Shown in pieces: positions 7,537 through 15,970 of a stretch of 64,000 bases of DNA. Source of the stretch: an uncultured Prevotellaceae bacterium (GTDB lineage: Bacteria; Bacteroidota; Bacteroidia; Bacteroidales; Bacteroidaceae); the NCBI GenBank assembly GCA_902790625.1, contig CADASP010000016.1, positions 186,001 to 250,000 on the forward strand, read 5' to 3'. How positions within the stretch are numbered: position 1 is the stretch's first letter; each line of letters begins with the position of its first letter. A model generated the notes under the pieces. That model ran no database searches. It saw nothing but the letters and a program-made list of their open reading frames with translations, and was not told where the DNA came from. The position numbers were made by a program, and so were the translations under genes.

Positions 7537-9843
7537 ATGGAAACACTAAGATTTCAGGTTGTCGGAGAGGCGTTCAAGAAGAAGCCGCTCGACGTAAAGA
7601 CACCCGTTGAGAGACCCGCGAAGTATTTCGGCAGCAAGGTCTTCAACCGTGAGAAGATGTACAAGTACCTGCGCAAGGACGTGTACGAGAAGATGATCGA
7701 CGTGATTGACAATGGCGCCCGCCTCGACCGCGAGGTGGCCGACGCCGTGGCCGCTGGCATGAAGCAGTGGGCCACAGAGAATGGCGTGACGCACTACACC
7801 CACTGGTTCCAGCCACTCACCGAGGGCACCGCTGAGAAGCACGACTCGTTTATCGAGCACGACGGCAAGGGCGGCATGGTCGAGGAGTTCACCGGCAAGC
7901 TGCTCGTTCAGCAGGAGCCCGACGCCTCGTCGTTCCCCAGCGGCGGCATCCGCAGCACCTTCGAGGCCCGTGGCTACTCCGCCTGGGACCCCACGTCGCC
8001 CGTCTTCATCATCGACGACACCCTCTGCATACCCACCGTGTTTATATCCTACACGGGCGAGGCCCTCGACTACAAGGCTCCGCTGCTCCGTGCGCTGCAT
8101 GCCGTCAACGTGGCCGCCACCGACGTGTGCCACTACTTTGACCCAACGGTGAAGAAGGTGACCTCCAACCTCGGCTGGGAGCAGGAGTACTTCCTCGTCG
8201 ACGAGGGACTCTACTCGGCACGCCCCGACCTGCTGCTGACGGGCCGCACCCTGATGGGCCACGACTCGGCCAAGAACCAGCAGATGGACGACCACTACTT
8301 CGGCTCCATCCCCGAGCGCGTCGCCGCCTTTATGCGCGAGCTGGAGATTGTCGCACTCGAACTGGGCATCCCCTGCAAGACGCGCCACAACGAGGTGGCA
8401 CCCAACCAGTTTGAGCTGGCACCCATCTTCGAGGAGACCAACCTGGCCGTCGACCACAACATGCTGCTCATGTCGGTGATGAAGCGCGTGGCCCGCAAGC
8501 ACGGCTTCCGTGTGCTCCTCCACGAGAAGCCCTTCGCAGGCATCAACGGCAGCGGCAAGCACAACAACTGGAGCCTCTCCACCGACAACGGCGTGCTGCT
8601 CCATGCCCCTGGCAAGACGGCTGAGCAGAACCTGCGCTTCGCCACCTTCATCGTCGAGACGCTGATGGGCGTCTGGCGCCACAACGGGTTGCTGAAGGCC
8701 AGCATCATGAGTGCCACCAATGCCCACCGCTTGGGGGCCAACGAGGCACCGCCCGCCATCATCTCGTCGTTCCTCGGCAAGCAGGTGAGCGAACTGCTCG
8801 ACCACATCGAAGCCCCCCATTCGTCCCCCGAGGGGGACACAATAGACATCAAGTCTATAGAAGCCCCCTCGGGGGCAGTAGGGGGGGCTAAGCATAGCTG
8901 GAAGATGGATATCCCCGAGATTCCCGAACTCTTCATCGACAACACCGACCGCAACCGCACGTCGCCCTTCGCCTTCACCGGCAATCGTTTCGAGTTCCGC
9001 GCCGTAGGCTCAGAGGCCAACTGCGCCTCGGCCATGATAGCCCTCAACAGTGCCGTTGCCGAAGCCCTCGTCGATTTCAAGAAGCGTGTCGACGCCCGCA
9101 TTGCCCAAATCAGCAGCGACCCGCTGTTTGCCCCCGTAGCCGCAGTGGCCGGCGCTTCTCCGTCGGCCCAAAAACCGTCGGCCCACAACCCCGTCATGCA
9201 CGCCATCATCGACGTGCTGCGCGAGGACATCAAGACCTGCAAGCCCATCCGCTTCGACGGAAACGGCTATAGCGACGAATGGGTGGAGGAAGCCGCCCGC
9301 CGTGGACTCGACGTAGAGAAGTCATGCCCGAAGATTTTCGAGCGCTACCTCGATGACACCAGCATCCAGATGTTCGAGAGCCTCGGCGTGATGACCCGCA
9401 AAGAACTGGAGGCCCGCAACGAGGTGAAGTGGGAGACCTACACAAAGAAGATTCAGATTGAGGCCCGCGTGCTGGGTGACCTCTCGATGAACCACATCAT
9501 ACCCGTGGCCACACGCTACCAGACACAGCTGCTGCAGAACATCAGCAACATGGCCGTGGTATTCCCCATCGACACCGCCGACAAGCTCTCTGCACGCAAC
9601 AAGCAGATTATACAGGAGATTGCCGAGCGCACCAGTGCCATCGAGAAGGGCGTTGAAGAACTGGTCGAGGCTCGCAAGAAGGCAAATAAGATTGACGACG
9701 AGCACAAGAAGGCCATCGCCTACCACGACACGGTGGAGCCCAAACTCGACACCATCCGCTACGAGATAGACAAGCTCGAACTCATCGTCGACGACAGCCT
9801 CTGGCCATTGCCGAAGTACCGAGAACTGCTGTTCATCAGATAA
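7537..9843 (+). CDS. glnN: Glutamine synthetase type III (GSIII)
   Basis: ATP-dependent synthesis of glutamine from glutamate and ammonia. This is the GSIII form typical of Bacteroidetes. Family signatures visible are FFQPLTEGTAEKHDSF-like sequence (here HWFQPLTEGTAEKHDSF), GINGSGKHNNWSLST near residue 334 and NTDRNRTSPFAFTGNRFEFR near 470. At 768 residues it exceeds the roughly 730 usual for GSIII. Part of the excess is an in-frame palindromic repeat at residues 426-452, just before the conserved NTDRNRTSPFAF block. A further short insertion-like stretch, GASPSAQKPSAHN, lies near residue 540. Last gene of the operon, followed by a terminator. Confidence 0.96.
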   Translation: METLRFQVVGEAFKKKPLDVKTPVERPAKYFGSKVFNREKMYKYLRKDVYEKMIDVIDNGARLDREVADAVAAGMKQWATENGVTHYTHWFQPLTEGTAEKHDSFIEHDGKGGMVEEFTGKLLVQQEPDASSFPSGGIRSTFEARGYSAWDPTSPVFIIDDTLCIPTVFISYTGEALDYKAPLLRALHAVNVAATDVCHYFDPTVKKVTSNLGWEQEYFLVDEGLYSARPDLLLTGRTLMGHDSAKNQQMDDHYFGSIPERVAAFMRELEIVALELGIPCKTRHNEVAPNQFELAPIFEETNLAVDHNMLLMSVMKRVARKHGFRVLLHEKPFAGINGSGKHNNWSLSTDNGVLLHAPGKTAEQNLRFATFIVETLMGVWRHNGLLKASIMSATNAHRLGANEAPPAIISSFLGKQVSELLDHIEAPHSSPEGDTIDIKSIEAPSGAVGGAKHSWKMDIPEIPELFIDNTDRNRTSPFAFTGNRFEFRAVGSEANCASAMIALNSAVAEALVDFKKRVDARIAQISSDPLFAPVAAVAGASPSAQKPSAHNPVMHAIIDVLREDIKTCKPIRFDGNGYSDEWVEEAARRGLDVEKSCPKIFERYLDDTSIQMFESLGVMTRKELEARNEVKWETYTKKIQIEARVLGDLSMNHIIPVATRYQTQLLQNISNMAVVFPIDTADKLSARNKQIIQEIAERTSAIEKGVEELVEARKKANKIDDEHKKAIAYHDTVEPKLDTIRYEIDKLELIVDDSLWPLPKYRELLFIR
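8812..8891. repeat. In-frame palindromic repeat pair in glnN
   Basis: Two GC-rich units (AAGCCCCCC..GTCCCCCGAGGGGGAC and GCCCCCTCGGGGGC..GGGGGGCT) flank a 15-bp central palindrome TAGACATCAAGTCTA. The whole is read in frame as APHSSPEGDTIDIKSIEAP and following residues. It is a divergent relative of the family A units. Confidence 0.75.
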
Positions 9844-9873
9844 CAGCAAGGCTACAAACGATGTAAAAGCATG

Positions 9874-9904
9874 AAAAAAGGGAACCTTCAAGGTTCCCTT
9901 TTTT
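9874..9904 (+). terminator. Rho-independent terminator of the gltB-glnN operon
   Basis: Perfect inverted repeat AAGGGAACCTtcAAGGTTCCCTT preceded by an A-run and followed by a T-run, 30 bp after the glnN stop. It may work in both directions. Confidence 0.9.
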
Positions 9905-10072
9905 GCTGATATTGCGGAGAGAGGGATATTGTTCCGATTTTCTCTTTTGTAGCTAAACTTATTGAGGACCAACACTCCCTTGCTGCTACTTTATGAAGTG
10001 TTGTCGGTCATCTCCAACAACTATATAGTAACAGTTAATAATTTACTTAGGACAAATGTTATGAACGTATAG

Positions 10073-10241
10073 GGCGACAGAATATAGGCAGGGGCATCGC
10101 CCCTGTAAAAGCACCACGCCCACAATATAGCCCCGGAGGGGCGACAGAAGACGATGGTGAGCACCAATTATCCGACTGAGACCTCGCCCCTGTAAAACCC
10201 GAAAGATTAACAGGATATTCCTGTCGCCCCTCCGGGGCTTT
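10073..10241. repeat. Family C palindromic repeats, MITE-like
   Basis: A partial unit at 10073-10110 (GGGCGACAGAATATAGGCAG then GGGGCATCGCCCC) is followed by an element at about 10130-10241. That element is bounded by inverted copies of GCCCCGGAGGGGCGACAG and carries the internal segment GGTGAGCACCAAT. A divergent, oppositely oriented copy lies at about 40379-40477. No gene is seen in 9905-10560 apart from these repeats. Confidence 0.75.
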
Positions 10242-10498
10242 CTGCTGCGACTCCGTAGAGCATACAAATTGAATTCAGAGCTATTTTGTCCCCGCTCAAC
10301 CATAGGTCGCTTGCAAGGCAAGTATATTCTAAATAATGCGTTGAAGCTCAAAAATGGATGAGAAAGGCAAGCAGCAGAAGCGGGGTAGCCACAGGGCCCA
10401 CCCGTTGCCAATGCTTACAAATCAGTTTTGTCATTTTAAAAAATCATAAATCATTGCAGATTGTTGGGAAGAAACATTTCTGTCTGCAATTATTTCTT

Positions 10499-10506
10499 TA
10501 TCTTTG
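10499..10506 (+). promoter_or_regulatory. Candidate Bacteroidetes -7 box before the HipA-like island
   Basis: TATCTTTG fits TAnnTTTG and lies 54 bp before the first gene of the island. No convincing TTTG -33 box is seen at the usual distance. Confidence 0.55.
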
Positions 10507-10560
10507 TAGTCAGAATTTGACAAATGCCGAAAAAGTACGTTCTTTAACGTTGCATCAGAT

Positions 10561-10971
10561 ATGAGAAACCCATATATGTCACAAGTCCTTCCAATTAAGG
10601 AAGATGCCAAGAAGCAACTCCCCTATGGTCTTGAGACCACGGCTGATTTGCTGTTGGAGCTTATGGGTAAGAGCAAGGATGAACAGCAGAGAGATACTGC
10701 TGCCTTCATCAAGGCATCCAAGAAAATGCCAGAAATGATACTGGTTTTCGATTTTGCCATGTCATTGTTACAACACGATGTCATTCCTATTCGTGAATCC
10801 ATTTATGACACTGGCATTGATGGAATAAAAGAACTGAATGACCATTGGGCAGATAAGTATGGAATAGATGAAAACCATAAAGGCAATGCAAAAGCATACA
10901 ATTTCTTCAATTGGTTGGTTCTAAGATTGCCAGCGAAAGAGGAAATGAAGAAGTTTGGACTAATTTATTAA
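10561..10971 (+). CDS. Hypothetical protein, first gene of the island
   Basis: A 136-residue soluble, charged, helix-rich protein with no signal peptide or membrane segment. I do not recognise a family. An alternative start lies five codons in (MSQVLPIKED). It ends 3 bp before the HipA-like kinase gene and is probably co-transcribed with it, so it may be a partner or regulator of that kinase; this is inference from position only. Confidence 0.7.
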   Translation: MRNPYMSQVLPIKEDAKKQLPYGLETTADLLLELMGKSKDEQQRDTAAFIKASKKMPEMILVFDFAMSLLQHDVIPIRESIYDTGIDGIKELNDHWADKYGIDENHKGNAKAYNFFNWLVLRLPAKEEMKKFGLIY

Positions 10972-10974
10972 TTT

Positions 10975-11772
10975 ATGGCTAAAATACCAATATTAAACAG
11001 TATAGATGTAATTAGTAAGCAATACCCAACAGGTGAGGCTCCAGTGTTGGTAATGTGTTCGGATATGAATTTGTACATTTGTAAGTATATCCGTAACTCG
11101 GTTTCTGCTCAGAAATTGGCGTGTGAACTTATTGGCTCTAAATTGGCTACAGCATGGGAACTGAATGCACCACCAGTTTCATTTGTAAATATCAAATCTG
11201 CGCATTGGCCTAAAAGTTACATAACTCCTAAGGTAATGACTACCATGTTAGGAAGCAAATACCTTACCTCAGTTGATTACGTGTTACCATCAACATTCGA
11301 CAAATTGGCTAAGACATCAGCAATGCTCAAGCATTTGCTGAAAATAGCATTATTTGATTTCTGGGTAGCAAACGAAGACAGAAATGAAAACAATTCAAAC
11401 CTGCTTTACGATGTAATCACTAAGACGTTTGTCCCGATAGATTTTGGCTGCATACTGAACAATGCAGACTTCCAATCCTCGATGATGCAGTTAACAACTA
11501 CAGATACCATCATCAATTCGTCATTATTCAAATATTTGACAGAAGGAAATGCCTCTCAAACTATTCAGAAACATATCACCAACCTAAAAGGAACATACGT
11601 TAACTATGTCAGTCAATGTCAAATGCAAATAGATGACATCGCTAATAATCTACCTTCAGATTGGAATATTCCAACAAGTCTTGTAACAAATAAACTACTC
11701 CAGTTATTCGAACCTGACTGGCTTGAAGCCGTTTGGCGTAATTTTGAAGAATGTTTAAACGATAATCTTTAA
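10975..11772 (+). CDS. HipA-like kinase domain protein (HipA_2 type)
   Basis: A 265-residue protein whose C-terminal half has the protein-kinase-like signature of HipA relatives. The catalytic-loop-like motif is FWVANEDRNENNSNLL near residue 127 (N-x-D-R..N..L), followed by the metal-binding DFG equivalent PIDFGC near 151. The N-terminus has a short nucleotide-binding-like region (MNLYICKYI). It is smaller than classic HipA and lacks the N-terminal HipA_N domain, as in the HipA_2 family. It sits 5 bp before a DUF3037 gene, a pairing I know as recurrent in bacteria. Its target is unknown, and kinase activity is inferred from motifs. Confidence 0.75.
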   Translation: MAKIPILNSIDVISKQYPTGEAPVLVMCSDMNLYICKYIRNSVSAQKLACELIGSKLATAWELNAPPVSFVNIKSAHWPKSYITPKVMTTMLGSKYLTSVDYVLPSTFDKLAKTSAMLKHLLKIALFDFWVANEDRNENNSNLLYDVITKTFVPIDFGCILNNADFQSSMMQLTTTDTIINSSLFKYLTEGNASQTIQKHITNLKGTYVNYVSQCQMQIDDIANNLPSDWNIPTSLVTNKLLQLFEPDWLEAVWRNFEECLNDNL

Positions 11773-11777
11773 GAAGT

Positions 11778-12128
11778 ATGAACAAACTAAGATATAGCAT
11801 CATATATGCAGTCATCCGTCCAGAGATTTCAGAACAGATTAGCGTCGGTCTTATCTTTGTTGATGGTGACAAGGTTGATATGCGTTATTCGAGCGAGAAG
11901 CTAAAAGCCTTACAAGGCTTGTTCCCAGAGGAAAGCTACAATTTCATTTCACGAGTCATCCGTTCTATGGGTCGCAGACAGGCAGAATACACCGCCGATA
12001 CGATTGACTACCTGACACGCTATTCCAACAACATGATATCAATGTCCCCATTACAGTCTATGGACATTACGCCTACCGAGCAAAACAAGGACAAACTCTA
12101 TCGAAACTATGTGTATGGAGGAAACTAA
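11778..12128 (+). CDS. DUF3037 family protein
   Basis: A 116-residue protein beginning LRYSIIYAVIRPEISEQISVG, matching the start of DUF3037 proteins (YSIIRY..P....E.VNVGV). Members commonly follow HipA_2 kinases, as here, suggesting the two form one functional module. The role is unknown. No catalytic motif is evident. It is separated from its neighbours by 5 and 15 bp. Confidence 0.65.
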   Translation: MNKLRYSIIYAVIRPEISEQISVGLIFVDGDKVDMRYSSEKLKALQGLFPEESYNFISRVIRSMGRRQAEYTADTIDYLTRYSNNMISMSPLQSMDITPTEQNKDKLYRNYVYGGN

Positions 12129-12143
12129 TACGGGAAATATGGT

Positions 12144-13223
12144 ATGCCACAAGAGAAAAAACAAACCAATAAGGTTACTTTGACAACCTCTGACGGTAAG
12201 GCGGTAGAGGCTTTTGCCCCTGTAATTGTGTCTGCAAGCAGGGCCACCGATATTCCGGCGTTTTACACCGAATGGTTCTTCAAACGTTTGGATGAAGGTT
12301 ATTCGGTCTGGAAGAATCCATTCAACGGTGTGTCGTCATACGTGGCATACCAGAATACGCGCTTCATCGTCTTTTGGTCCAAGAATCCCTTCCCCCTGCT
12401 CCAGCACTTAGACGAACTTGAAAGACGAAACATCGGCTGCTATATTCAGTACACGCTGAATGACTACGAGGCCGAAGGGCTGGAAAAAAACGTTCCTCCA
12501 CTTCCCTTCAGAATTGACACGTTCAAGAAGTTGGTAGCTCGGTTGGGCAAAGGACGTGTCATCTGGCGTTTTGACCCTATGTTGCTGACAGACGATATTA
12601 CGATTGACTGCTTATTAGAGAAAGTAGAGCGTATAGGCGACCAGTTAGTGGGCTATACGGAAAAGTTGGTCTTTAGCTTCGCTGACATCCTGAGCTATCG
12701 GAAAGTGAAAGCCAATCTCGAGAAAAGCCACATCCCTTATCACGAATGGACGGAGCCGCAGATGCTGGAATTTGCTGAACGCCTTGCTGCTCTCAACAAG
12801 AAGTGGGGCTATACCTTGGCCACCTGTGGCGAAAAGATAGACTTAAAGCATTTTGGCATCGTGAAGAATCGTTGCGTAGATGATGAGCTTATCATCCGTA
12901 TCGCTTACGAAGACAAAGCCCTCATGGACTTTCTGAAAGTCACCATCCATCCCATGCCCGTTGCCGATCTCTTTGACAACGCCGCCCCACTTTCACCCGA
13001 TGCCATCATCCTCCCAAACGGCACCTACGCCACGCACGGTGACAACCGTGATAAGGGCCAGCGCCAGTTCTGCGACTGCATCAAGAGCAAAGACATAGGC
13101 GAGTATAACACCTGCCCCCATCTTTGTGAATATTGCTATGCGAATGCAAGTAAGGAGGCGGCCATTGTCAATTGGAAGCGACATTTAATGAATAAAGATT
13201 CAGAAACTATAACAGGACAATAA
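12144..13223 (+). CDS. DUF1848 family protein with C-terminal CxxxCxxC cluster
   Basis: A 359-residue protein matching DUF1848: N-terminal SASRATDIPAFYTEWFFKRL, then FWSKNPFPLL, then VIWRFDPMLLTDDI. The C-terminus carries QFCDCIKSKDIGEYNTCPHLCEYCYAN-type cysteines; the CPHLCEYCYAN part has the CxxxCxxC spacing of radical-SAM Fe-S sites, but at the C-terminus rather than the N-terminus. Fe-S binding is inferred. It lies in the island between DUF3037 and a methyltransferase-like gene, with 15 bp and 5 bp gaps. Confidence 0.75.
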   Translation: MPQEKKQTNKVTLTTSDGKAVEAFAPVIVSASRATDIPAFYTEWFFKRLDEGYSVWKNPFNGVSSYVAYQNTRFIVFWSKNPFPLLQHLDELERRNIGCYIQYTLNDYEAEGLEKNVPPLPFRIDTFKKLVARLGKGRVIWRFDPMLLTDDITIDCLLEKVERIGDQLVGYTEKLVFSFADILSYRKVKANLEKSHIPYHEWTEPQMLEFAERLAALNKKWGYTLATCGEKIDLKHFGIVKNRCVDDELIIRIAYEDKALMDFLKVTIHPMPVADLFDNAAPLSPDAIILPNGTYATHGDNRDKGQRQFCDCIKSKDIGEYNTCPHLCEYCYANASKEAAIVNWKRHLMNKDSETITGQ

Positions 13224-13228
13224 GGAAT

Positions 13229-14341
13229 ATGAGAAATTCACCTATAGATGAATATGATGATGTGATTTGGTCTATAAAGAACATCTCATTCAATAAAATA
13301 AGGGCAATTGCTAATGATTTCGTCTCTGAATTGACAGAAAATGAGAAAGATGAATTGTGGAAAATATTAAAGCGAGGGATAGCACTCCTGAGAACAGACG
13401 CAGAGTTGAAATACTATTTATATGCATACGGTAAGATGCATCAACAGAAAATGAACGTTGCGCTATCTCATTTTTCTTGGGAAGACTTTGAAAACAAACG
13501 AATACAGATTGTGGATTGGGGATGTGGCCAGGCATTAGCAACCATCTGCTTTTTTGATTATTTGAAAAAGAAAGATATTAAATGTGAAATAGACAAGATT
13601 GTTCTGATTGAGCCTTCTAATGAAGCATTAGAACGGGCAACGATTCATGTCTGTGCCTATGATGATTATGTATGGGAGGAAACAGATATTGAGACTATAA
13701 ACAAATGTATTGATCAAGTAAACCTTACAGAAATCGAGTCAAATGCAGATTTGACTATACACTTTTTCGCTAACGTGTTAGATATTCCGAATATAAATCT
13801 AAGTAGACTTGCAAGAATAGTCAAGAAAACGTCAGACAATGAGACCTTTGTCATCTGCATGGGACCCAACAATAACTTTAACAAGCGGATTGACAAATTC
13901 TTTTCATGTTTTCACGATTACGAACTTCTATACGAAGATGAGCATGACGTGACTAACGAATACGACTATACTGCGAAGTATTGTTTATTCGCATTGAATA
14001 AGAAAAAAGAAGATTTTGATTTCGATGATAATATGACCGTAAATGAATTCTTTGAACGGCACAATGTTGATAAGAAACTCTTTATCATAAAGACAAAAAC
14101 AAATGACAATGGGGAAAAATTTAAAGTTGTAGGGTTCGCTAATGGAAAGAAAGATAAAGATGGACATGTTGCATACACCTACTTTGTTTTGCCCCAAAAA
14201 ATCGAGTTTGATAGTAATGTGGAAATCAAGCGTTATTTAAGGGCGCACAAAAAAGATGTTCGACTTATCGAACCACCAATAGGGTATCGCTATGGTATAC
14301 TTTTTGTTGAATCAGAATTAGAAGACTGGGATGAATTGTGA
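13229..14341 (+). CDS. Methyltransferase-like protein
   Basis: A 370-residue protein. Residues 94-110 (QIVDWGCGQALATICFF) resemble motif I of SAM-dependent methyltransferases, with IVLIEPSNEALERA (near 126) as the acidic motif II and IHFFANVLDIPN near 174 as motif IV. The C-terminal third (FKVVGFANGKKDKDGHVAYT onward) is a separate, unrecognised domain. Substrate unknown. AT-richer and with different codon choice from the metabolic genes to the left, which suggests horizontal origin of the island. Confidence 0.6.
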   Translation: MRNSPIDEYDDVIWSIKNISFNKIRAIANDFVSELTENEKDELWKILKRGIALLRTDAELKYYLYAYGKMHQQKMNVALSHFSWEDFENKRIQIVDWGCGQALATICFFDYLKKKDIKCEIDKIVLIEPSNEALERATIHVCAYDDYVWEETDIETINKCIDQVNLTEIESNADLTIHFFANVLDIPNINLSRLARIVKKTSDNETFVICMGPNNNFNKRIDKFFSCFHDYELLYEDEHDVTNEYDYTAKYCLFALNKKKEDFDFDDNMTVNEFFERHNVDKKLFIIKTKTNDNGEKFKVVGFANGKKDKDGHVAYTYFVLPQKIEFDSNVEIKRYLRAHKKDVRLIEPPIGYRYGILFVESELEDWDEL

Positions 14342-14368
14342 CATTATGATGTAAACGTAAATAGAGAT

Positions 14369-15913
14369 ATGAACAAGAACGACATAAAGAAGTTGTTACA
14401 AAAGGGTGAGCGGTTGACATTAGAGGCAAAATTGGCTAAAACAGATGTGCCCAAGTCGGTTTGGGAGAGCTATTCGGCTTTTGCAAATACAATGGGCGGA
14501 ACTATACTGCTGGGTGTCTTTGAAAACATGAAAGAGAATGACCCGGCTAAGAGGTTTCGGATAGAAGGTGTTGATGACGTAGAAATGATTCGTAAGGACT
14601 TCTGGAATACCATCAACAGTAATAAGGTGAGCGACAATATTCTGTCGGATAGTGATGTGGAGGTGGTGGATATAGATGGGCTACAAGTTGTCTGCATCCA
14701 TGTGCCGATGGCTGATTGGCGGGTGAAGCCTGTCTATCTGAATGAGAATGTCTATAAGAACACGTTCAAACGCAACCATGAAGGTGACTATCACTGCACA
14801 GAGCAGCAGGTTAGGGCGATGATTCGTGACTCATACGAGGGAGGAAACGACGGTGCACTAATGGAGCATTACGACATGAATGATGTTGACCCAGACACGC
14901 TGCGTCGATACCGCACCTTATTTCAATTCAGAAATGAGGGACATGTATGGAACGAAGTGGACGACAAGACTTTCTTGAAGAATCTTGGCGGCTATATCGT
15001 TGACCGAGAAACAGGGAAAGAGGGCTTGACGATGGCTGGCCTGATGATGTTTGGCAAGGGGCTTTCGATACAAGAGCGGTTTGCCAACTTCAGGATGGAC
15101 TACATCGACTTCTGCAATCTGATAGGTGAAGAGCGTTATAGCGACCGATTGACCTACGATGGACGGTGGGAGAACAACTTGTATCAGTTCTTTAGCCGAG
15201 TGATTCCCAAAGTGACTTTCGATCTTCCACGTCCATTCCGCATGGAAGGTATTCAGCGAGTGGATGACACACCGTTACATAAGGCTGTACGGGAAGCGTT
15301 TACGAATTCAATCATCCATGCTGATATGATGTTGGAGGCCGGCGTACTTCGAATAGAGAAACATGAAGACCGCCTGGTGTTCCGCAACCCTGGTTTGCTG
15401 ATGCTGCCGTTGAAGGAGATCTATGAAGGTGGCGTGTCGAAAGCTCGTAACCCCAAGATGCAGAATATGCTGAGGATGATTGGCTATGGCGAAAACCTTG
15501 GCTCTGGTTTCCCGATGATACTCAGCGCTTGGAAACAGGCAGGTTGGGCAGAGCCTGTATTAGAAAACCGCTTGGAGGTGGATGAGGTGTCCTTGGTGCT
15601 CCCAATTAAGCGTATTGAGGGCAATGCCCCCAAAAGTGCCCCCAAAAGTGCTCCCAAAAGTGGCCCCAAAAACAGAAAAATTGGCCCCAAAATTGGCCCC
15701 AAAATTGGCTCCAAAAAATTGTCGCCGCAAGAACGGCTTGATATGATTATAGCTATTATCAAAAATAACCCGCGAATTACTCGTAAGGATATTGAAGATA
15801 TGCTTGGTGTAGGGCATACTACCATACAAAATGACCTCCGAATTCTGAAAGAACAATATGGCGTGCACTATGAGGGTTCCAGCAAAACGGGTGAATGGGT
15901 GATTAGCAAATGA
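14369..15913 (+). CDS. AlbA_2/Schlafen-type ATP-binding regulator with C-terminal winged helix
   Basis: A 514-residue protein. The N-terminal AlbA_2 (Schlafen-like) domain is recognisable by ERLTLEAKLAKTDVPKSVWE and FANTMGGTILLGV. The middle part resembles the RecG-like HATPase_c_4 segment (VREAFTNSIIHADM and ENLGSGFPMIL). A low-complexity linker of SAPK/SGPK/IGPK repeats (residues 418-450) joins it to a C-terminal helix-turn-helix (ITRKDIEDMLGVGHTTIQND). Such proteins are often annotated as transcriptional regulators and also occur in defence islands. The linker DNA is a slippage-prone degenerate repeat. Confidence 0.75.
   Translation: MNKNDIKKLLQKGERLTLEAKLAKTDVPKSVWESYSAFANTMGGTILLGVFENMKENDPAKRFRIEGVDDVEMIRKDFWNTINSNKVSDNILSDSDVEVVDIDGLQVVCIHVPMADWRVKPVYLNENVYKNTFKRNHEGDYHCTEQQVRAMIRDSYEGGNDGALMEHYDMNDVDPDTLRRYRTLFQFRNEGHVWNEVDDKTFLKNLGGYIVDRETGKEGLTMAGLMMFGKGLSIQERFANFRMDYIDFCNLIGEERYSDRLTYDGRWENNLYQFFSRVIPKVTFDLPRPFRMEGIQRVDDTPLHKAVREAFTNSIIHADMMLEAGVLRIEKHEDRLVFRNPGLLMLPLKEIYEGGVSKARNPKMQNMLRMIGYGENLGSGFPMILSAWKQAGWAEPVLENRLEVDEVSLVLPIKRIEGNAPKSAPKSAPKSGPKNRKIGPKIGPKIGSKKLSPQERLDMIIAIIKNNPRITRKDIEDMLGVGHTTIQNDLRILKEQYGVHYEGSSKTGEWVISK
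15625..15722 (+). repeat. Degenerate 12-15 bp tandem repeat in the AlbA_2 gene
   Basis: Tandem copies of CCCCAAAAGTG(C/G) pass into copies of GGCCCCAAAATT. They encode (S/N)APK and IGPK repeats in the interdomain linker. Unit gain or loss by multiples of three would change linker length without frameshift. Confidence 0.75.
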
Positions 15914-15970
15914 TGCAAACTGGTCTGTTGTGATGAGAAGAATAATAACAACAAACAAAATAGAGTACTT

